Shown here piece after piece: positions 18,003 to 26,265 of a stretch of DNA of 64,000 bases (position 1 is its first letter; every line of letters starts with the position of its first letter). The position numbers and the translations under genes were made by a program. The DNA lies in the NCBI RefSeq assembly GCF_043633585.1, contig NZ_CP141832.1, positions 3,410,001 through 3,474,000 on the forward strand, given 5' to 3'. The notes beneath the pieces were generated by a model that saw only the letters and a list, made by a program, of their open reading frames with translations, had not been told where the DNA came from and did not search any database. This DNA comes from Lacrimispora sinapis (GTDB lineage: Bacteria > Bacillota > Clostridia > Lachnospirales > Lachnospiraceae).

Positions 18003-18725
18003 TTATCTGCAGCGTCCCGAGCCGCATCTTCTGCGATGCATTTCGTTTAGTAGAAGTACGGATACAACGTCATTTAACCAGACGTTATGTTTGTGTGGCG
18101 GGCGCCAGGGTTTATTCGGTCCCCATGGTTTATTGGGTCCTGGCGGACGTCCCCATGGCGGACAGCACGGTTTATTCGGTCCTGGCGGCGGACCCCATGG
18201 CGGGCCCCACGGTTTATTCGGTCCTGGCGGCGGACCCCATGGCGGACCCCACGGAGGCCCCCACGGTTGGTTCGGGCCCCATGAGGATTTATTCTGTTGG
18301 GATAGCAGAACCTCTTCATCCGTCACCTCTTCGTCCCACTCTCCAGTCTCTGCAACCCGGCTGCCTGTATCATAAGTTTCGGTACCGTATGTTCCTGCAA
18401 TCTCATCCTCTGTGATGACCCCTTCGCTTTGAATCTGATCGCAAATGGAATCACAGATCTGATTGATCAGCAAGCGGTCCGGATATTCATCGTACATCGG
18501 ACTGTTTTTATACTCCAGATGATCACATGCAGAAATCACATATTCCTGCAGGCGCTTCATATGTCCCGGGTACAACCCTTGTAAATATTCCAAATCACGT
18601 ACCATAAAATTTTTTTCAAAAGGATTTCCCGAAAGGCTTCTGTCTCCGTACAGCATATACGGTTCCATCTGGCTTAAATCGTTGCCATAAGTATAATCCG
18701 AGTTATCGGGCACGGCTGTTCTCAC
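18003..18725 (-). CDS. Pro/Gly/Trp-repeat protein
   Basis: 240 aa. The N-terminal 140 residues are an ordinary acidic soluble domain (FMVRDLEYLQGLYPGHMKRLQEYV and CDHLEYKNSPMYDEYPDRL). The C-terminal part is a low-complexity array of PWGPPWGPPPGPNKP-like units, then a short KHNVWLNDVVSVLLLNEMHRRRCGSGRCR tail. No signal peptide. The start is ATG 18725. The DNA of the array is a tandem repeat, so copy number may vary between strains. I do not recognise a function; similar repeats are seen in some clostridial spore or surface proteins, which is only a hint. Confidence 0.6.
   Translation of the reverse strand: MRTAVPDNSDYTYGNDLSQMEPYMLYGDRSLSGNPFEKNFMVRDLEYLQGLYPGHMKRLQEYVISACDHLEYKNSPMYDEYPDRLLINQICDSICDQIQSEGVITEDEIAGTYGTETYDTGSRVAETGEWDEEVTDEEVLLSQQNKSSWGPNQPWGPPWGPPWGPPPGPNKPWGPPWGPPPGPNKPCCPPWGRPPGPNKPWGPNKPWRPPHKHNVWLNDVVSVLLLNEMHRRRCGSGRCR
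18104..18285 (-). repeat. tandem repeat encoding GPNKPWGPPWGPP units
   Basis: The plus strand shows repeated blocks such as GGTTTATTCGGTCCTGGCGG and CCCCATGGCGG, four to five copies with small changes. All copies stay in frame with the gene, so length changes would be multiples of three. Confidence 0.85.
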
Positions 18726-18816
18726 TCCCTGCTATAAACTTATACAACACTATAGTATGCATTCCTTCATAGGTAGGTGCAGATTCCCCAGAATCAGAAA
18801 AAATCTCTTTTTTCGA

Positions 18817-19749
18817 TCAATTTCCTCCGTTGAACAGGGGGGTTTTATAAACACCCTCTGAAATCAGCTTTTGAATAGCAGCTGCAACTGCAGGTTTATC
18901 TTCTTTATAGGTAACCCCGAACCATTTGTCCTTTGTCTCAAGAACTCTGACCTTTGCCTGATTTGACTGTACCAGCCGGTCAATAATTTTGGGGAGAAGA
19001 TATTCTGATTTTAAATCTTCCTTCTTTTGTGCTTTTAAAAACTCAGGAAAGCCTTTCTCCAGTTCCATTAAAAACTCAGGAGACAGTCCCCACATATTCA
19101 TGGATACATTCTGCTCCAGGGGGATCAGGACCGGCTCTCCGGCTTCATTACGTCCCTCTGCCTCAGGACCCTTTTTTCTGATGTCGTATGTTTCGGTCAC
19201 TTCTTTTAAGATCCCGTTCTCATCAACCTGACATACACCTCTGGTCACACCGCCGTTCTCGCTCAAGGTATTGCCCAGAATAAATCCTCCCATACAGATA
19301 TCATAAGGCTTTGTCCCACAGTTCATTTCATGAACCAGATAATCATGAATCTTAACAAAGCCTTCTTTCCCATAGTAATCGTCTGCATTGATTACCGCAA
19401 ACGGCTCATCAATCACAGCCTTGGCACATAAAATGGCCTGGCCGGTGCCCCATGGCTTTGTTCTGCCTTCCGGCTTCTGAAACCCTTCCGGCAGATCATC
19501 AAGCTCCTGGTACGCGTATGCTACCGGGGCAATCCCTTCAATCCTCTTCCCAATGATTTCTTTAAAGTCCTCTTCCAGATTCTTTCGGATAATAAACACG
19601 ATCTTGTTAAATCCGGCCTCCAGCGCATCATGGATGGAATAGTCCATGATGATCTCTCCACTTGGTCCTACAGGCTCCAGCTGTTTGATTCCACCGCCGA
19701 ACCGGCTTCCGATACCTGCTGCCATAATGACTAATGACGTTTCTTTCAT
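18817..19749 (-). CDS. sugar nucleotidyltransferase (NDP-sugar pyrophosphorylase), second paralogue
   Basis: 310 aa starting MKETSLVIMAAGIGSRFGGG, with the same layout as the paralogue at 12873-13802: nucleotide loop, PEGRTKPWGTGQAILCAKAV, FAVINADDYYG, and a C-terminal VRVLETKDKWFGVTYKEDKP block. Expected to activate a sugar phosphate as an NDP sugar in the cytoplasm. Own transcription unit. The two copies differ clearly in sequence, so they are an old duplication and may serve different sugars. Confidence 0.87.
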   Translation of the reverse strand: MKETSLVIMAAGIGSRFGGGIKQLEPVGPSGEIIMDYSIHDALEAGFNKIVFIIRKNLEEDFKEIIGKRIEGIAPVAYAYQELDDLPEGFQKPEGRTKPWGTGQAILCAKAVIDEPFAVINADDYYGKEGFVKIHDYLVHEMNCGTKPYDICMGGFILGNTLSENGGVTRGVCQVDENGILKEVTETYDIRKKGPEAEGRNEAGEPVLIPLEQNVSMNMWGLSPEFLMELEKGFPEFLKAQKKEDLKSEYLLPKIIDRLVQSNQAKVRVLETKDKWFGVTYKEDKPAVAAAIQKLISEGVYKTPLFNGGN

Positions 19750-19852
19750 GAATTGTTACTCCCTATTTAATTTTATCTGTCCTATAGTATATCATAAAAA
19801 AACACATCCATCTACACGCAATGGCCAATCCTTATGCTCCGGCTGAGGATTT

Positions 19853-20242
19853 CTACTTATTTGGAAAGAAGCGGTGAATAACCGGCTGTAAAAACGTACC
19901 TGCCTTGATCCCAAAAACGCCGACAATCAACGCAATCGGATGGAACCAGACGGAGTACCGTTTAATAACCACTGCTACTAACGCAAGAAGGATCAGATAA
20001 CGGGTCATGGAGCTGATTATGCTGAAAATCGCTGCAAACTTTTGATTTCCTGCTTTTATGCAAAGCTTAAGGATCAATGCCATGGAAAAAAACATGGCCA
20101 GAGACAGAAATACACCCAATAATAAGCCTGCAAAAACAGAAGGCTTTGGATAAACAAACAATGCGATTAGCATGGCTGCTGCTGCAAAAATCCCGGTTCC
20201 CGCCACAATCTCAAGGGTCAGATGATTCTCTTCTTTTATCAT
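19853..20242 (-). CDS. small four-helix membrane protein, ATP synthase subunit I-like
   Basis: 129 aa, nearly all hydrophobic: four membrane helices at roughly 10-28, 34-58, 68-90 and 95-112. Helix four carries GVFGIKAGTFLQPVIHRFF, resembling AtpI (a chaperone or assembly factor of F-type ATPases). No ATP synthase genes are in the window; in clostridia AtpI-like genes are usually just upstream of the atp operon, so here it is isolated. AGGAGGAAATCGA precedes the ATG. The family call is tentative. Confidence 0.6.
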   Translation of the reverse strand: MIKEENHLTLEIVAGTGIFAAAAMLIALFVYPKPSVFAGLLLGVFLSLAMFFSMALILKLCIKAGNQKFAAIFSIISSMTRYLILLALVAVVIKRYSVWFHPIALIVGVFGIKAGTFLQPVIHRFFPNK

Positions 20243-20282
20243 TCGATTTCCTCCTGTTGATATAACGAATCATATAACTTCT

Positions 20283-20310
20283 ATTATAACTGATTTTCTT
20301 AGTTTGTCTA
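20283..20310 (-). promoter_or_regulatory. sigma-A promoter of the AtpI-like gene
   Basis: Minus-strand TAGACA-16 bp-TATAAT, about 40 bp upstream of the start codon. Confidence 0.7.
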
Positions 20311-20377
20311 TTCTTAATCAATTCCATATATTTTGGTCCCATGTCCTTGCCAAAACTGCAACTATAGTTTACCACAA

Positions 20378-20427
20378 AAAAAAGGTCTGGTCCTCCCTTT
20401 TAAAACGGAGAAAACCAGACCTTTTTT
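20378..20427. terminator. terminator ending the cut operon
   Basis: AAAAGGTCTGGT pairs with ACCAGACCTTTT, with A/T runs on both sides. It lies 9 bp after the last shell gene stop. It probably works in both directions. Confidence 0.9.
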
Positions 20428-20435
20428 CAGTCAGA

Positions 20436-20720
20436 TTACAATTCTTTTGTTGCAGGAAGAATTGTTTCAACTTCTGCATGGGGACGAGGAATTACATGTA
20501 CGGAAACCAGTTCACCTACACGCTGTGCTGCTGCGGCGCCTGCATCCGTTGCGGCCTTAACAGCACCTACATCGCCTCTTACCATAACGGTCACAAGACC
20601 GCCGCCTACAAATTCCTTACCAACCAAAGTTACGTTTGCTGCCTTTACCATAGCATCTGCTGCTTCAATGGATCCAACCAAACCTTTTGTTTCGATCATT
20701 CCTAATGCATCGTATTTCAT
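20436..20720 (-). CDS. BMC-H shell protein (EutM/PduA-like)
   Basis: 94 aa, a single BMC domain forming hexameric tiles of the microcompartment facet. It starts MKYDALGMIETKGLVGSIEAAD and has the pore-region GGGLVTVMVRGDV and the edge motif HVIPRPH. Last gene of the operon. It is nearly identical to the first shell gene (34428-34718), differing at a handful of positions up to residue 90. The C-terminal tail is ILPATKEL. Confidence 0.96.
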   Translation of the reverse strand: MKYDALGMIETKGLVGSIEAADAMVKAANVTLVGKEFVGGGLVTVMVRGDVGAVKAATDAGAAAAQRVGELVSVHVIPRPHAEVETILPATKEL

Positions 20721-20764
20721 ATTTTTAATCCTCCTGATTATATAATAATTTTTTATTGGTTCAC

Positions 20765-21400
20765 TTATTTAACAATGGTGACGCTTGCAGATCCGCCAAG
20801 CCCCATGGCATTGGCTTCCTCTGTATCCAAATGACATTCCAGACTGGAAGTATCGGTTACACGAATGGCTACATGATCAAAGACGCCACCGCGGATTCCT
20901 TCAGTCCTTATGCTTACGGTCTGTCCGTCCTGTACACCGAATTTCAGCGCATCGGAGGGGCTCATGTGAATGTGCCTCTGGGCAATGATTAAGCCCTCTT
21001 TGATCTCCACAGAACCTTTGGGTCCTACCAGAGTGATTCCTGGCGTTCCGGCTAATTCTCCGGACATCTTAGGCTCTGTTTTTTTTCCAAGCTTAAAGCT
21101 GTCGGCAGCCAGGATCTCAACCTGAGTCTTTTTTCTGACCGGGCCTAAAATACGAACCTTTTCAATGGCTCCTTTGGGACCGCATACGGTCACTGTTTCC
21201 TTACAGGCATACTGCCCCGGCTGGGATAACTCCTTCATATTGGTAAGCTCATATCCCCTGCCGAAAAGAGTATCCAAGTCTTCCTGGGACAGATGCACGT
21301 GACGGTTGGAAACACCCACCGGTATCTTGGACTCATCTTTCCCGGAGTCTGCTTTCACAGCTTCCATTAAAAGCTTTATTACTGCCTCATACTTATCCAT
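20765..21400 (-). CDS. PduL-type phosphotransacylase
   Basis: 211 aa. It swaps CoA and phosphate on an acyl group (acetyl-CoA to acetyl-phosphate), regenerating CoA inside the compartment. The zinc-binding His motifs of the PduL family are visible: VSNRHVHLS near residue 30, IIAQRHIHMSPSDA in the middle and the LECHLDTEEANA block near the end. Residues 1-20 (MDKYEAVIKLLMEAVKAD) form an amphipathic helix ahead of the catalytic core, typical of a shell-targeting encapsulation peptide. Confidence 0.93.
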   Translation of the reverse strand: MDKYEAVIKLLMEAVKADSGKDESKIPVGVSNRHVHLSQEDLDTLFGRGYELTNMKELSQPGQYACKETVTVCGPKGAIEKVRILGPVRKKTQVEILAADSFKLGKKTEPKMSGELAGTPGITLVGPKGSVEIKEGLIIAQRHIHMSPSDALKFGVQDGQTVSIRTEGIRGGVFDHVAIRVTDTSSLECHLDTEEANAMGLGGSASVTIVK

Positions 21401-21423
21401 GATCGTTTCCTTTCCAGTTGTGA

Positions 21424-22971
21424 TTACTGACCTTTCATCGCAAGCACGATTTCTTTTACAAGAGCTGCCAGCTTCTCGTTGTCATCACAGCCGGTCTGAC
21501 AGGAGGACCCGGTGATGGTTTCCTTCTTCTCAAAGGACGCTGCAAAGTCAGCCGGGCTTGATGCAGCTTTTGTACCGTTGTCTTTCCACATAAAGGTCGG
21601 ATCATCGGCAGCAATGGTTGCACAATCTCTTAAGCCGTATGCAACGGTCTTGATATTGATCAGATGCTTTGGACTTACATTCTCAGATACAGAGCTTCCG
21701 CCGCAGGTTCCGCAGCCTAAGGTAAAGGCGATGGGAAGACCTGTGCTGATTCCTGTTCCGCCCTGGCTTCCGCCTGTGTTTACAAGGATTCTGGAAGCAG
21801 GTTTTGCGGCGAATTTCAGTACTTTATCACGATCCTGCGTGTGGATGCTCATGGTATGTCCGATTCCGTTCTGTAACAGACGAATGCTGAGTCCGCAGGC
21901 TTCCTCCCAATCCTTTACGGTGTAGAAACCGAGTACGGTGGTCAGTTTTTCGTAGGATAACGGATAACCTTCTCCAACGCCCTCCTGTCTGCCGATCAGC
22001 ACTCTGGTTCCTTCCGGAATCTGGATTCCTGCTGCTGAAGCAATGACCTGAGGAGAACGTCCGACAAATTTTGCATTCATGCTATGGCCATTTTTGAATA
22101 ACAGGCTGCACACTTTGTCAGTCTCTTCTTTTGTCATGAAGTAACCGCCCTGGCTCTTTAACTCGGAAATAACTTCTGCTTCATTGCATTCCTCACAGAT
22201 AATGGACTGCTCGGATGCACAGATGGTGCCATAGTCAAAGGTCTTGCTGGCCAAAATGGTCTTTACCGCTTCCTTCACGTTTGCTGTTTTCTCGATGTAA
22301 GCCGGAGAGTTTCCTGCCCCTACGCCAATGGCAGGCTTTCCTGCACTGTAGGCAGCTTTTACCATTCCCGGACCGCCGGTTGCAATGATGATATTTACTT
22401 CTTTTCCCTTCATCAGCTCATTGGTCGAACTCATGGAAGGCATGGATACACAGCCTATGATTCCCTCCGGTGCACCTGCTGCGACCGCAGCATCCCGCAT
22501 GACCTCAGCTGCCTTTAAGGTACATTTTGCAGCCGATGGATGAGGGGAGAATACAATCGCATTTCCGGATTTAATGGCAATCATAGACTTAAAGAATACC
22601 GTGGAAGTAGGGTTTGTGGAAGGTACGATCCCCATGATTAGACCTACCGGCTCTGCTACTTCAATTGTTTTATTTACCGTATCTTCGGAAAGAATCCCTG
22701 TTGTCTTCATTCCTTTGATCTGCTGGTATAAAAGAGTGGAGGCAGCATGGTTTTTGTATGCTTTATCCATTACCTTACCGAATCCTGTTTCTTCGACTGC
22801 CATTTCAGCCAGACAGAGCGCATGTTCTTCTCCTGCCTTTGCCATACTTCTTAAAATTGCATCAATCTGTTCCTCTGAAAATTTGGCAATTGCTTTTGCT
22901 GCTGCTTCTCCGCATCTTGCTAAATCCCTTGCTTCCTGGATGGAACGTAAATCATAATCAAAATTTTCCAT
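21424..22971 (-). CDS. CoA-acylating aldehyde dehydrogenase (catalytically complete copy)
   Basis: 515 aa from ATG 22971 (AAAGGAGAATC upstream); an in-frame extension to 23001 lacks a ribosome site. It turns acetaldehyde plus CoA and NAD into acetyl-CoA. The catalytic Cys251 is in DYGTICASEQS, with the usual cofactor motif VGVGAGNSPAYIEKTA before it. The C-terminus ends in a linker and a short amphipathic helix (NEKLAALVKEIVLAMKGQ), a likely encapsulation peptide. Shares the N-terminal SIQEAR block with the other aldehyde dehydrogenase of the operon (31853-33352), whose Cys is replaced. Confidence 0.94.
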   Translation of the reverse strand: MENFDYDLRSIQEARDLARCGEAAAKAIAKFSEEQIDAILRSMAKAGEEHALCLAEMAVEETGFGKVMDKAYKNHAASTLLYQQIKGMKTTGILSEDTVNKTIEVAEPVGLIMGIVPSTNPTSTVFFKSMIAIKSGNAIVFSPHPSAAKCTLKAAEVMRDAAVAAGAPEGIIGCVSMPSMSSTNELMKGKEVNIIIATGGPGMVKAAYSAGKPAIGVGAGNSPAYIEKTANVKEAVKTILASKTFDYGTICASEQSIICEECNEAEVISELKSQGGYFMTKEETDKVCSLLFKNGHSMNAKFVGRSPQVIASAAGIQIPEGTRVLIGRQEGVGEGYPLSYEKLTTVLGFYTVKDWEEACGLSIRLLQNGIGHTMSIHTQDRDKVLKFAAKPASRILVNTGGSQGGTGISTGLPIAFTLGCGTCGGSSVSENVSPKHLINIKTVAYGLRDCATIAADDPTFMWKDNGTKAASSPADFAASFEKKETITGSSCQTGCDDNEKLAALVKEIVLAMKGQ

Positions 22972-22997
22972 GTTTTGATTCTCCTTTATTAAAAATC

Positions 22998-23585
22998 TCA
23001 ATCATTTTGTCCATAATAATTCCCGAATTCATCCAGCAGCAGGGTTTTATTTGCCTTTGAAATCTCTCTTCCGGCTATGCTGAATTCCGGATATTCGCGG
23101 GCAAGCGTCCTAAGCTCTGTTACCTTCATATCTTCAAGTATCTTCATGGTTTCCTCAACCCCAGCCTGCTTCATCCAAGCATCTACCGTTTCCCTTTTCA
23201 TGGTATCCGCCGGTTTTGTCTCACAGGCAGGTACTTCTGTCAACGGTACCGGTTCCGTCTGGATTTTTGGTGCTGACTGCGGGGTTTGACCGTCCTCCGG
23301 CTCACCAGGAGTTTCTGGGCCTATGACCCCAGCAAGCTCCTCATGGGGCCTTGGAATCACATGGCGCGTCACCAGGGCGGCTCCATCAATGTGCTCCACC
23401 GCTGCCGCTCCTGCATCTACTGCCGCCTGTACTGCTGCTACATCCCCAGTCACCGTAACAGAGATAAGCCCTCCGCCCACTTTGGTCTTTTCCACCAGAG
23501 ATACGTTTGCTGCCTTTAACATGGCATCGGCCGCTTCAATCGCTGCCAGCACACCTTTTGTTTCTATAAAACCAAGTGCCTGCAT
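22998..23585 (-). CDS. BMC-H shell protein with long C-terminal extension
   Basis: 195 aa. Residues 1-95 are a normal BMC domain (MQALGFIETKGVLAAIEAAD, GGGLISVTVTGDV, HVIPRPHEEL). A Pro/Glu-rich linker follows (95-130), then a C-terminal helical region with KVTELRTLAREYPEFSIAGR and SKANKTLLLDEF. The last part resembles a SAP/Rho-N-like small helical fold, but this is not certain. Extended BMC proteins such as PduK and EutK exist in other compartments. The tail would project from the shell and could bind enzymes, nucleic acid or other compartments. Confidence 0.85.
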   Translation of the reverse strand: MQALGFIETKGVLAAIEAADAMLKAANVSLVEKTKVGGGLISVTVTGDVAAVQAAVDAGAAAVEHIDGAALVTRHVIPRPHEELAGVIGPETPGEPEDGQTPQSAPKIQTEPVPLTEVPACETKPADTMKRETVDAWMKQAGVEETMKILEDMKVTELRTLAREYPEFSIAGREISKANKTLLLDEFGNYYGQND

Positions 23586-23596
23586 CGTTCTCCTCC

Positions 23597-24226
23597 TTAA
23601 ACCAGATCTGCCCAGTTTGCCGGATACGTTGCGTAGAATACCCTCGCTTTATCCGGGGACCCCCAGGTCACTTTAGATCCTGATGGTACGAAAAGAACAT
23701 CGCCGGCTTTTGCCGTATAGGTCTTTCCGTCTATTGTCACAGTAAGCGTTCCTTCAATGACATAATCAATCTCCTCATAGGTCAGCTCCCATTCAAATCT
23801 GGAATGGTCAATCACCAGAAATCCTGCACTGATATGGGATTCCTCTTTGCTTACCAGTTCCTGATAATAAGCCTTTACGGAGGGATCACCGGTATCAAAA
23901 ACGTCCATTTTTACAGAATCTCCACGAACCACCTTTAAACCATTTCCATGGCTTTCTGACTCATAAGGTTTTAAAATGTCATTTAACAGCCCCTTTTCCA
24001 TCAGTGTCTTCAGTACCATATAAATTTTCTCGCTGTCAATATCCATGCCTGCAGATGCCGCCGGAGCCTGGGTCACTTCTTCTGCCTTATCGCAGAAGGT
24101 GATTCCGTAGGAATCCGCCGCATCCCTTGCAGATGGAGTGATGATGCTTCCGCGTTCCATGTAGAACACCTTTTTGCCTTCTGCATGAAGTGTTTCCACA
24201 TCCTTTGCGCATATCAACTGCTTCAT
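23597..24226 (-). CDS. EutQ-like cupin protein
   Basis: 209 aa. The N-terminal half (1-90) starts MKQLICAKDVETLHAEGKKVFYMERG and resembles the N-terminal module of Eut/BMC accessory proteins. The C-terminal half is a cupin (about 110-209) with FEWELTYEEIDYVIEGTLTV and GDVLFVPSGSKVTWG. EutQ was described with acetate kinase activity in ethanolamine systems; no other acetate kinase is encoded in this operon, so it may recover ATP from acetyl-phosphate. That role is inference. Confidence 0.82.
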   Translation of the reverse strand: MKQLICAKDVETLHAEGKKVFYMERGSIITPSARDAADSYGITFCDKAEEVTQAPAASAGMDIDSEKIYMVLKTLMEKGLLNDILKPYESESHGNGLKVVRGDSVKMDVFDTGDPSVKAYYQELVSKEESHISAGFLVIDHSRFEWELTYEEIDYVIEGTLTVTIDGKTYTAKAGDVLFVPSGSKVTWGSPDKARVFYATYPANWADLV

Positions 24227-24241
24227 ATGATCACTTCCCTT

Positions 24242-24505
24242 CTATATAAATTGGCAATCCTCATCAATGATTCCAATTACTACTGCATCAATGGGAATAT
24301 CATCACTTCCCAGCATGCGTCTGGCAGAAGAGCCGGTAGATACGATCACACGGTCCCCGATTCCCGCACTGATAATATCCGCTACGATCAGCCGTTCCCC
24401 TTCCCGTGTGCCTCCGATGATCTCAGCAAGCATGAATTTATATCCGTTTAATGATTCGGCTTTTCTGGTTGCCCAAATGTTGTCGATCAGTCTTGCCGCT
24501 ACCAT
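24242..24505 (-). CDS. EutN/CcmL-type pentameric vertex protein
   Basis: 87 aa, the usual length for BMC-P proteins that cap the vertices of the icosahedral shell. Typical motifs are IDNIWATRKAESLNGYKFMLAE and VSTGSSARRMLG with the closing VDAVVIGIID. The only vertex protein in the locus. Overlaps the preceding GrpU-like gene by 7 bp. Confidence 0.94.
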   Translation of the reverse strand: MVAARLIDNIWATRKAESLNGYKFMLAEIIGGTREGERLIVADIISAGIGDRVIVSTGSSARRMLGSDDIPIDAVVIGIIDEDCQFI

Positions 24506-24804
24506 TCCATGGTCCCTCTCTTTTCTCTTTGTTTGATTTCTTCCAGCGCTGCCTCTACTGATGCGGTATCTCCAAATATCGCCAGCATAATCATGTTCTG
24601 TGGGCAGCTTCCTCTGATATCCTCCACCGTTACGCCGACAGCTTTTTCTGCTACATCAGCGGCGCAGACCATATCAATAATCCTGCCCTGGACCAGACCA
24701 ATGGCATCCACCTGCCCGATAGGGGCCGAGGAGCCGGAGCCTTTTCTCCGGTTTAAAATATCAATGGTTCCTTTTGAAGGTGATTTAATCATCCGGTATT
24801 CCAT
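24499..24804 (-). CDS. GrpU-like BMC shell protein, candidate Fe-S/metal pore
   Basis: 101 aa from ATG 24804 (AGGAAGTGGACAA upstream); an in-frame extension to 24861 overlaps the eutJ-like gene and is unlikely. It has a diverged BMC fold (VDAIGLVQGRIIDMVCAADVAEKAV, then NMIMLAIFGDTASVEAAL). A Cys-Pro in IRGSCPQNM sits at the position expected to line the pore. GrpU proteins from glycyl-radical compartments bind an iron-sulfur cluster at a Cys in the pore; assignment here rests on family resemblance and this Cys. Confidence 0.7.
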   Translation of the reverse strand: MEYRMIKSPSKGTIDILNRRKGSGSSAPIGQVDAIGLVQGRIIDMVCAADVAEKAVGVTVEDIRGSCPQNMIMLAIFGDTASVEAALEEIKQREKRGTMEW

Positions 24805-24820
24805 TTGTCCACTTCCTTTT

Positions 24821-25666
24821 TTATGCCATTTCCTCCTGGGTACAGGAGAATGCGATTCCAAGAGGCGTTACAAACATTGGGTTTTCAGGCTTTCTTGTCC
24901 TGATTCCCGTCTGTTTTTCTATGATTCCTTCGATTCCGGTCAGACAGCAGGTTCCCCCTACCAGATAGATCTCATCCACGTCATGCCCCACGATGTGACG
25001 GCTGATGATGGAGGCCACTTTTTCCACCACCGGCTTTAATACCGGAAGCAGTTCCTTGTGGTTTTCTTCCTTGCGCTTATAAACTTCTGCTTCCGAAAAA
25101 GACATGTTATACGCACCGGAAACTACCAGGGAAAAATGGGTTCCACCTGTGGGTTCGTCAGCCACATACACCACTTTTCCATCCTTTAAAATGGAAATTC
25201 CGGTGGTTCCGCCGCCGATATCCACGACCGCTCCGTTTTCGATCTTTAACACTGCATTGGCCGCCGTCGGCTCATCAAGAAGTGCAGTGATCTCAAATCC
25301 CGCACCCTGCACCACATTCTTAATGGCTCCTCCGTCCAGAGCATCGGTTCCCGGAGGAATGGCTGCAGCTGCATATAGCAGCTGGGTGTCCAGCTTTTCC
25401 TCAAGTTCCGCCTTCAGCTCCCGAACGACCCGGATCGCGCCGATGTAATCCACTACCATTCCGTCACGGACCACATCTGCATACCGGTAAGCACCGGCGA
25501 CCGGCTTGTAGTTTTCGTCAAGTACTGCCAGTACCACACACGCTGTTCCAAGATCCACTCCGGTATAGTACACAGAAGACGTCCCTTTTACAGGATGTTT
25601 CACCACTGCTTCAAACCGGCTGACCAGTTCATTGCAGCTATCAAATGTTATTTCTTTTTTTGACAT
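24821..25666 (-). CDS. EutJ-like actin/Hsp70-fold protein
   Basis: 281 aa from ATG 25666 (GGAGGGAAAGC upstream). The ATPase fold has phosphate-1 VYYTGVDLGTACVVLAV, phosphate-2 AVVDIGGGTTGISIL and adenosine motif IYLVGGTCCLTGIEG. EutJ homologues are thought to act as chaperones in ethanolamine and glycyl-radical compartments, perhaps for activase or enzyme assembly. Length matches EutJ. It overlaps the upstream EutT-like gene by 19 bp. Confidence 0.88.
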   Translation of the reverse strand: MSKKEITFDSCNELVSRFEAVVKHPVKGTSSVYYTGVDLGTACVVLAVLDENYKPVAGAYRYADVVRDGMVVDYIGAIRVVRELKAELEEKLDTQLLYAAAAIPPGTDALDGGAIKNVVQGAGFEITALLDEPTAANAVLKIENGAVVDIGGGTTGISILKDGKVVYVADEPTGGTHFSLVVSGAYNMSFSEAEVYKRKEENHKELLPVLKPVVEKVASIISRHIVGHDVDEIYLVGGTCCLTGIEGIIEKQTGIRTRKPENPMFVTPLGIAFSCTQEEMA

Positions 25667-26265
25667 GCTTTCCCTCCATATGCCAGACAAATCATCTGTG
25701 ATAAACGGTTAATGACCGGGTTGAAACTTTCGTCTCCTGCTTCCGCTGCCAGTTCTCTTACGCTGCAGCGAAGACGGTGCAGTAAAACGATCTCTCTTCC
25801 TTTTTCCGACTGGGCATGAAAGCCTGTAATCTCAAAACAGTCTTCCAAAGGTTTGTGAAAATTATCTTGATCAAAACCAGTGCAGGATTGAAATTCATTC
25901 TCTTTCCCCGTGCTTTCTTTCCCCAAAAAAGAAAGTCTCCGTTCCAAATCGAATACCTGTTCTGCCAACAGCACATCCCGCTCCATCAGGGAAAGCCCTG
26001 CTTCCAAAAATTGTGCCTGAAGAGTTTTTCTCTTCAACAGTAACAGCTGGCTGCTCATCTCCTGCTTTGGTGTTTCTTCTTTTTTTTCTTCCGGTTTTGG
26101 TGTCCTTCGTTTCCCCGACATAGGATCATCAAAAAAGGAGATTTTTTTATCCACCAGAAACTGCCTTCCCCCTGGTGTCAATCTGGCTCCTTTCGGAAGA
26201 TCATAAGAGGTAAAGGGTTCTCTGCGAAATAAAATTCTCAAATCGTCTTCTGTAATGAATTTCAT
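25648..26265 (-). CDS. EutT/cobalamin adenosyltransferase-like protein lacking the EutT metal motif
   Basis: 205 aa. The N-terminus (MKFITEDDLRILF, then GARLTPGGRQFLVDKKISF) matches the start of EutT-type proteins. After a charged linker (50-70), the rest is helical (LLLLKRKTLQAQFLEAGLSL, IVLLHRLRCSVRELAAEAG), like the adenosyltransferase helical bundle. The Cys-rich metal site (CCxxC) of EutT is absent. The pathway uses a glycyl radical and not B12, so an adenosyltransferase activity is not needed. Its start ATG overlaps the ADH stop by 1 bp. Function in this locus is unclear. Confidence 0.6.
   Translation of the reverse strand: MKFITEDDLRILFRREPFTSYDLPKGARLTPGGRQFLVDKKISFFDDPMSGKRRTPKPEEKKEETPKQEMSSQLLLLKRKTLQAQFLEAGLSLMERDVLLAEQVFDLERRLSFLGKESTGKENEFQSCTGFDQDNFHKPLEDCFEITGFHAQSEKGREIVLLHRLRCSVRELAAEAGDESFNPVINRLSQMICLAYGGKACQKKK

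Noticed and set aside
25648..26265. B12-dependent pathway for this compartment
   Set aside because: The signature enzyme is the glycyl radical CutC with a radical SAM activase; no diol dehydratase or ethanolamine lyase subunits and no cobalamin riboswitch were seen.
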